From: Bacilli bacterium | GTDB lineage: Bacteria > Bacillota_I > Bacilli_A > RF39 > UBA660 | Length of the DNA: 10,027 nucleotides | Direction of reading: 5' to 3' | Assembly: GCA_900769695.1 (NCBI GenBank) | Contig: CAAGHO010000027.1 | Location: 1-10,027, forward strand | Shown here: positions 6,157 to 10,027 of the stretch, piece by piece | How positions within the stretch are numbered: position 1 is the stretch's first letter | Layout of the letters: each line of letters begins with the position of its first letter | Made by a program: the position numbers and the translations under genes | The notes under the pieces: model-generated | What the model saw: the letters and a program-made list of their open reading frames with translations, nothing else | Databases searched by the model: none | What the model was told of the DNA's origin: nothing

Positions 6157-8793
6157 TTAACATAAAACTTTATTATCTGAATTAATTGCAGCTTGTGCAG
6201 CAGCAAGACGAGCTACAGGAATACGATATGGACTGCAAGATACATAAGTAAGTCCTACTCGATTACAAAAATCAATTGTTTTAGGATCACCACCATGTTC
6301 ACCACATATTCCTAGACTAATATCTTTTCTAACAGCTTTTCCTTTATCTACAGCCATTTTTACAAGAGAACCAACGCCAGCTTCATCTATTGTTGCGAAC
6401 GGGTCATTTTCAAATATATTCTTATCATAATAATCATTTAAGAATTTAGAAGCATCATCTCTTGAAAAACCATAGGTTAATTGTGTTAAATCATTAGTAC
6501 CAAAACTGAAGAATTCAGCTTCTTCTGCTAACTTATCAGCTATTAGGCAAGCTCTTGGAAGTTCGATCATAGTACCAATCTTATACTCAACACAAGAATT
6601 AGCCTCACTTATTAATTTGTCAGCTTCTTCTTTTATGATATTTTTAACATACTTTAACTCATTTAAATCACCAATTAAAGGAATCATTATTTCAGGAGTT
6701 GCTTTAATATTTTCTTTTTCTAGTAAAATTGCAGCCTCAATAACAGCCTTTGTTTGCATTACAGCTATTTCCGGATACGTAACAGCAAGTCTACAACCAC
6801 GATGTCCCATCATTGGATTAAATTCTTTTAAAGACTCTATTCTATGTTTTAATTCATCAAATGTAAGTTTCAAAGCATGAGCAAGCTCATTAATATCTTT
6901 ATTTGTTTTTGGTAAAAATTCATGTAAAGGTGGATCTAAAAATCTTATTGTAACATCATATCCTTCCATTACTTTCATAAGATTATAAAAATCATCTCTT
7001 TGATATGGAAGAATATCATTTAAAGCTTTTTCACGTTCTTCTTTAGTAGAAGCTACTATCATTTTTCTAAAGTTAAAAATTCTAGTTGGTTCAAAAAACA
7101 TGTGTTCTGTACGACATAAACCAATTCCTTCAGCACCAAAGTTTCTTGCAACAACAGCTTCTTCTTTAGTGTCAGCATTTACTTTTACACCAAGAGTTCT
7201 AACTTCATCTGCCCAAGACATAAATGTTTCAAAGTCTCCTGATATCTTAGCATCTTCTGTTTTAATAGAAGTTCCATAAACATTACCAGTTGAACCATCT
7301 AAACTGATAAAATCCCCTTCTTTAAAAATTTCTAAAGATTCTGTTGTTATTGTTTTTTTAGCTTCATCTATAACTAAATTACTGCATCCTGTAATACAAC
7401 ATTTTCCCATTCCACGAGCAACAACTGCAGCATGAGATGTCATTCCTCCATGAATAGTTAATATTCCTTGAGCTATATTCATTCCTTCAATATCTTCAGG
7501 AGAAGTTTCACGACGAACTAAAACTACTTTTTCTTCACCACTTTTATAAGCATTTAAAGCATCACTAGCTGAAAAATATAGTTTTCCTGTAGCAGCACCA
7601 GGGGAAGCTGCAAGTCCTTTAGCAATAACTTCTGCTTTTTTTAACTCTTCTTCATTAAAGACTGGGTGTAATAATTGATCTAAGCTTTTTGCTTCTACTC
7701 TTGTTAATGCAGTATCTTTATCAATTAAACCTTCATTTACTAAATCAACAGCAATTTTAATAGCAGCTTGAGCTGTTCTTTTACCATTTCTTGTTTGAAG
7801 CATGAATAATTTTCCATTTTCAATAGTAAACTCCATATCTTGCATATCTTTATAATGATCTTCTAATATTTTACAAATACGCTCAAATTCATTATAACAT
7901 TCTGGCATAATATCTTCCAATGTTTCAATACTTTGTGGTGTACGAATACCTGCAACTACATCCTCTCCTTGAGCATTTATTAAATACTCACCAAATAATT
8001 TCTTTTCTCCAGTTGCTGGATTTCTAGTAAATGCAACTCCTGTACCTGAAGTATTCCCCATATTGCCATAAACCATTTCTTGAACGTTAACAGCAGTTCC
8101 CCAACTTGACGGAATATCATTTAATTTACGATATGTAATTGCTCGATCATTATTCCAACTTCTAAATACTGCTTTAATAGCTTCTAATAGTTGAAATTTA
8201 GGATCTTGTGGAAAATCAATTCCAGCATGTTTCTTATATTGTTTTTTATACTCATTAATAACTTCCAATAAATCACAACTAGTTAAATCTGTATCATTAA
8301 CAACATTTTTCTTTTCTTTAATAGAATCAAATAAATATTCAAAATCTTCCTTAGGAAAATTCATAACTACGTCTGCAAACATCTGAATAAATCTACGATA
8401 AGAATCGTATGCAAAACGAAAATTATTAGTCTTTTTCGCAATACTTTCACATACCATATCATTCATACCAAGATTTAAAATGGTATCCATCATACCAGGC
8501 ATTGATGCCCTTGCTCCACTTCTAACTGATACTAGTAATGGATTTTCTAAATCTCCTAATTTCTTACCAGTTTTAGTTTCTAACTCTTCTAATTTTTCAT
8601 ATATTTCACTAACTATTTCACTACTTAAAGTTTCATTATCAGTATAATATTTAATACAAGCATCTGTTGATACTGTAAACCCTCTTGGAACAGGAAGATT
8701 TAACGCTGTCATTTCAGCAAGATTGGCTCCTTTGCCTCCTAGAGTATTACGCATTTCTTTATTTCCTTCATTAAAAGAATAAACATATTTCAT
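6157..8793 (-). CDS. ppdK: Pyruvate, phosphate dikinase
   Basis: The product is a cytoplasmic enzyme that interconverts pyruvate + ATP + phosphate and phosphoenolpyruvate + AMP + pyrophosphate; in anaerobes it often works in glycolysis with pyrophosphate as energy carrier. The length of 878 residues is normal for the bacterial family. The N-terminal ATP-grasp part has GGKGANLAEM (19-28), RSGARASMPG (91-100), the SGTGVAFTRNP loop (249-259) and LQTRNGKRT (332-340). The swivelling phosphohistidine domain has GGMTSHAAVVARG with catalytic H454 and regulatory-type T452. The C-terminal PEP/pyruvate barrel has GLCRTEH (558-564), FLDPP (618-622), MGHRGCRL (662-669), FGTNDLTQ (764-771) and the catalytic C830 in GICGEHGG. 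All key residues are present. GGAGG lies 8 nt before the ATG. The gene follows tdk by 46 nt, and a possible own promoter lies in that gap. No regulator (PpdK regulatory protein) is visible here. Confidence 0.98.
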   Translation of the reverse strand: MKYVYSFNEGNKEMRNTLGGKGANLAEMTALNLPVPRGFTVSTDACIKYYTDNETLSSEIVSEIYEKLEELETKTGKKLGDLENPLLVSVRSGARASMPGMMDTILNLGMNDMVCESIAKKTNNFRFAYDSYRRFIQMFADVVMNFPKEDFEYLFDSIKEKKNVVNDTDLTSCDLLEVINEYKKQYKKHAGIDFPQDPKFQLLEAIKAVFRSWNNDRAITYRKLNDIPSSWGTAVNVQEMVYGNMGNTSGTGVAFTRNPATGEKKLFGEYLINAQGEDVVAGIRTPQSIETLEDIMPECYNEFERICKILEDHYKDMQDMEFTIENGKLFMLQTRNGKRTAQAAIKIAVDLVNEGLIDKDTALTRVEAKSLDQLLHPVFNEEELKKAEVIAKGLAASPGAATGKLYFSASDALNAYKSGEEKVVLVRRETSPEDIEGMNIAQGILTIHGGMTSHAAVVARGMGKCCITGCSNLVIDEAKKTITTESLEIFKEGDFISLDGSTGNVYGTSIKTEDAKISGDFETFMSWADEVRTLGVKVNADTKEEAVVARNFGAEGIGLCRTEHMFFEPTRIFNFRKMIVASTKEEREKALNDILPYQRDDFYNLMKVMEGYDVTIRFLDPPLHEFLPKTNKDINELAHALKLTFDELKHRIESLKEFNPMMGHRGCRLAVTYPEIAVMQTKAVIEAAILLEKENIKATPEIMIPLIGDLNELKYVKNIIKEEADKLISEANSCVEYKIGTMIELPRACLIADKLAEEAEFFSFGTNDLTQLTYGFSRDDASKFLNDYYDKNIFENDPFATIDEAGVGSLVKMAVDKGKAVRKDISLGICGEHGGDPKTIDFCNRVGLTYVSCSPYRIPVARLAAAQAAINSDNKVLC

Positions 8794-8821
8794 TCACATA
8801 GCCTCCTCTTATTCTTATCTA

Positions 8822-8830
8822 ATTATAACA
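8822..8830 (-). promoter_or_regulatory. Extended -10 element upstream of ppdK
   Basis: The gap after tdk contains TGTTATAAT on the minus strand, identical to the element before the radical SAM operon. It sits about 28 nt before the ppdK ATG, leaving room for the GGAGG ribosome site. No convincing -35 box is seen 17 nt upstream, inside the end of tdk. ppdK may therefore be read both from here and from the tdk promoter. Confidence 0.5.
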
Positions 8831-8839
8831 CAAAATAAA

Positions 8840-9445
8840 TTATTTATATAATGAATCTTGTAACTTTTTATACTTTCTTAATTTTTCATAATAACATTTT
8901 GGGCAAAGTGATTCATATGTAACCTCACTAAATCCATCGATTGCTACTTTCTCTCCTGAAAATGTAAACTTTCCATTAACTTTTCTAGTATTAAAAATAG
9001 CCTTTCTTCCACATTTACAAATAGTTTTCATTTCTTCAATAGAATGAGCTATTTCTAAAAGTCTAGTTGATCCTTCAAATCCCTCTGTTCTAAAGTCAGT
9101 ACGAAGTCCATAACAAATGATTGGAATATCAAAATCAACTACTATTTGCATTAAATCTTCTACTTGATTTTTTGTAAGAAATTGTGCTTCATCTATTAAA
9201 ACACATGCTACATCCTTAATATTGCTTTCTAAATATTTATAAACATTTTCATCTTCTTTTATAATATGATCAACTTTCCTTTTTAAACCAATTCTAGATA
9301 CTAGAAAATTTGCTCCTTTACTATCTATTCCAGGTTTTAAGATTAACACTTTCATCCCACGTTCTTCATAGTTATTAGCTACTTGTAATAAAATTGCGGT
9401 TTTACCTGAGTTCATTGCCCCATATCTATAATATAATTTTGCCAT
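8840..9445 (-). CDS. tdk: Thymidine kinase
   Basis: The product is a cytoplasmic enzyme of the pyrimidine salvage pathway that phosphorylates thymidine to dTMP using ATP. The 201 residues are typical of the type II (TK1-like) family. Visible motifs are the P-loop GAMNSGKT (9-16), the DEAQF box (85-89, with E86 the expected catalytic base), the YGLRTDFRTEGF segment (112-123) and the zinc-binding lasso with C143, C145, C181 and C184. Y177 in the lasso is where the family contacts thymidine. All are intact, so the enzyme should be active. AAGGAGG lies 9 nt before the ATG, and a good promoter lies just upstream. ppdK follows after 46 nt, which may give a shared transcript, although the two have no obvious metabolic link. 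Confidence 0.97.
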   Translation of the reverse strand: MAKLYYRYGAMNSGKTAILLQVANNYEERGMKVLILKPGIDSKGANFLVSRIGLKRKVDHIIKEDENVYKYLESNIKDVACVLIDEAQFLTKNQVEDLMQIVVDFDIPIICYGLRTDFRTEGFEGSTRLLEIAHSIEEMKTICKCGRKAIFNTRKVNGKFTFSGEKVAIDGFSEVTYESLCPKCYYEKLRKYKKLQDSLYK

Positions 9446-9466
9446 TACTTCTATCCTCCTTATATT

Positions 9467-9495
9467 AGTATAGGAAAAAACATTTAATTTTACAA
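9467..9495 (-). promoter_or_regulatory. Sigma-A-type promoter of tdk
   Basis: On the minus strand TTGTAA (9495-9490) is followed after exactly 17 nt by TATACT (9472-9467), matching the -35 and -10 consensus at 4 and 5 of 6 positions. The ribosome site follows within about 12 nt, so the leader would be very short. The -35 box lies in the T tract of the upstream terminator. Confidence 0.65.
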
Positions 9496-9528
9496 GAAAA
9501 AAAGAAAAAAGAACTAAGCGGTTCTTTT
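9496..9528 (-). terminator. Intrinsic terminator overlapping the end of the tail-fibre-like gene
   Basis: On the minus strand AAAAGAAC (9528-9521) pairs perfectly with GTTCTTTT (9514-9507) around a six-base loop that contains part of the stop codon. A long T-rich tract follows. The last codons of the upstream gene are thus part of the hairpin, an economical layout that leaves no room for a downstream operon partner before tdk. Confidence 0.75.
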
Positions 9529-10027
9529 ATACATGTAAACAGCTAAATATGGTTGAATATTGTTATGAGCTTCACTTCCTCCAATTTTTCCTGTAGTTGC
9601 TGCTGTTGTAGATACTGTATGAGTATGAGCCTCTACTCCACTTAGACTGTTTAAATAGCAATCTTCATAACTGTGAGTGTGTGCACCTGCATTTAAGGTT
9701 TTAGTTGAATTATCATTTTTATAATAAATCTTTAAAGTGCTATTACCTCCACCAACATTTAAAGTTACTCCTGAATAATTATCAACTTGCTTATATAAAC
9801 TATGATTATGATCACCATTTGAACTTGTTGTTTTTGTCTTACAAGCGTGACTAAGTGAATAACCACTACCAGTAGATGCAGCCGTTCCACTTAAAGATGG
9901 AATAGTATGTGAATGACTTGGAATTTCAGAAGTAGTTAAATTATGAGTATATTCACCTCCTGTTTCATTTACCTTAAATGTTTTTGAAACTGAATTGATA
10001 TCTGTTCCTGTACCAACACCAACTAAA
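9514..10027 (-). CDS. Phage tail-fibre/tail-collar-like C-terminal domain protein (partial, 5' part beyond window)
   Basis: The frame is open from the right edge to a TAG at 9514-9516, giving 170 residues of the C-terminal part. It has repeated His-x-His sites: SHSHT, a second HSH two residues short of that pattern, DHNHS, AHTHS and AHTHT, spaced through Gly/Ser/Thr-rich sequence. It ends in AHNNIQPYLAVYMYKRTA. A TSEIPSHSHT motif and this ending are characteristic of C-terminal domains of phage tail fibres, tail-collar proteins and some phage baseplate proteins. In structurally known trimeric fibres such His-x-His pairs bind metal ions along the axis; applying that here is inference. The N-terminus, and so any signal peptide, tail attachment domain or neighbouring phage genes, lies outside the window. 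It may be the last gene of a prophage, or a stand-alone secreted protein using the same fold. Confidence 0.8.
   Translation of the reverse strand, partial: LVGVGTGTDINSVSKTFKVNETGGEYTHNLTTSEIPSHSHTIPSLSGTAASTGSGYSLSHACKTKTTSSNGDHNHSLYKQVDNYSGVTLNVGGGNSTLKIYYKNDNSTKTLNAGAHTHSYEDCYLNSLSGVEAHTHTVSTTAATTGKIGGSEAHNNIQPYLAVYMYKRTA

Noticed and set aside
6617..6880. Plus-strand open frame of 87 codons
   Set aside because: It is antisense to the strongly conserved barrel part of ppdK, without a ribosome site or recognisable product.
1..10027. Mycoplasma-type genetic code (TGA as Trp), suggested by the very low GC
   Set aside because: Trp positions use TGG, and TGA is the stop of the radical SAM gene with a coupled start immediately overlapping it.

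Overview
The window looks like a chromosome segment of a low-GC, anaerobic, Gram-positive gut-type bacterium (Bacillota; an uncultured member of Bacilli or Clostridia is my guess). The evidence is the very AT-rich DNA, strong AGGAGG-type ribosome binding sites, a bacterial pyruvate phosphate dikinase, a zinc-lasso thymidine kinase, an Rpn-like nuclease gene and BspA-type leucine-rich repeats. Tryptophan is encoded by TGG and TGA is used as a stop, so the genetic code is the standard bacterial one and not the mycoplasma code. Every supported gene is on the minus strand, so transcription runs from high to low coordinates.

Right part (10027 to 6071). The right edge cuts a gene whose C-terminus is a phage tail-fibre or tail-collar type domain with repeated His-x-His motifs; it ends in its own terminator hairpin. 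Next come thymidine kinase (tdk), with a clear promoter, and pyruvate phosphate dikinase (ppdK), with an extended -10 element in the short gap and a long hairpin terminator after it. These two are ordinary metabolic genes.

Middle (6003 to 4987). A stand-alone Rpn/PD-(D/E)XK-type protein is followed by a plausible terminator. These genes are common, often multicopy, and mobile-element related.

Left part (4943 to 1). This is the interesting part: a tight four-gene operon behind an extended -10 promoter. In transcription order it encodes (1) a polytopic membrane protein with a cytoplasmic zinc ribbon and an apparently extracellular BspA-like leucine-rich-repeat domain; (2) a radical SAM/SPASM enzyme with an unexplained C-terminal domain of about 200 residues; (3) a 119-residue protein ending in Ser/Gly residues, twelve consecutive asparagines and one arginine; and (4) a zinc-ribbon, two-helix membrane protein with a possible Tim44-like C-terminus, cut by the left edge. 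The genes are 12 nt apart, overlapping by 4 nt, and 12 nt apart with a ribosome site overlapping the previous stop, so translational coupling is likely. My inference is a peptide or protein modification system in which the radical SAM enzyme modifies the tail of the small protein, with two membrane zinc-ribbon proteins for export, anchoring or sensing. I do not recognise it as a named system.

Several starts were moved from the longest open frame on ribosome-site grounds: TTG at 4894, ATG at 2944 and ATG at 6003. No RNA gene, CRISPR array or insertion sequence is visible, and there is no gene-free stretch over 300 bases.
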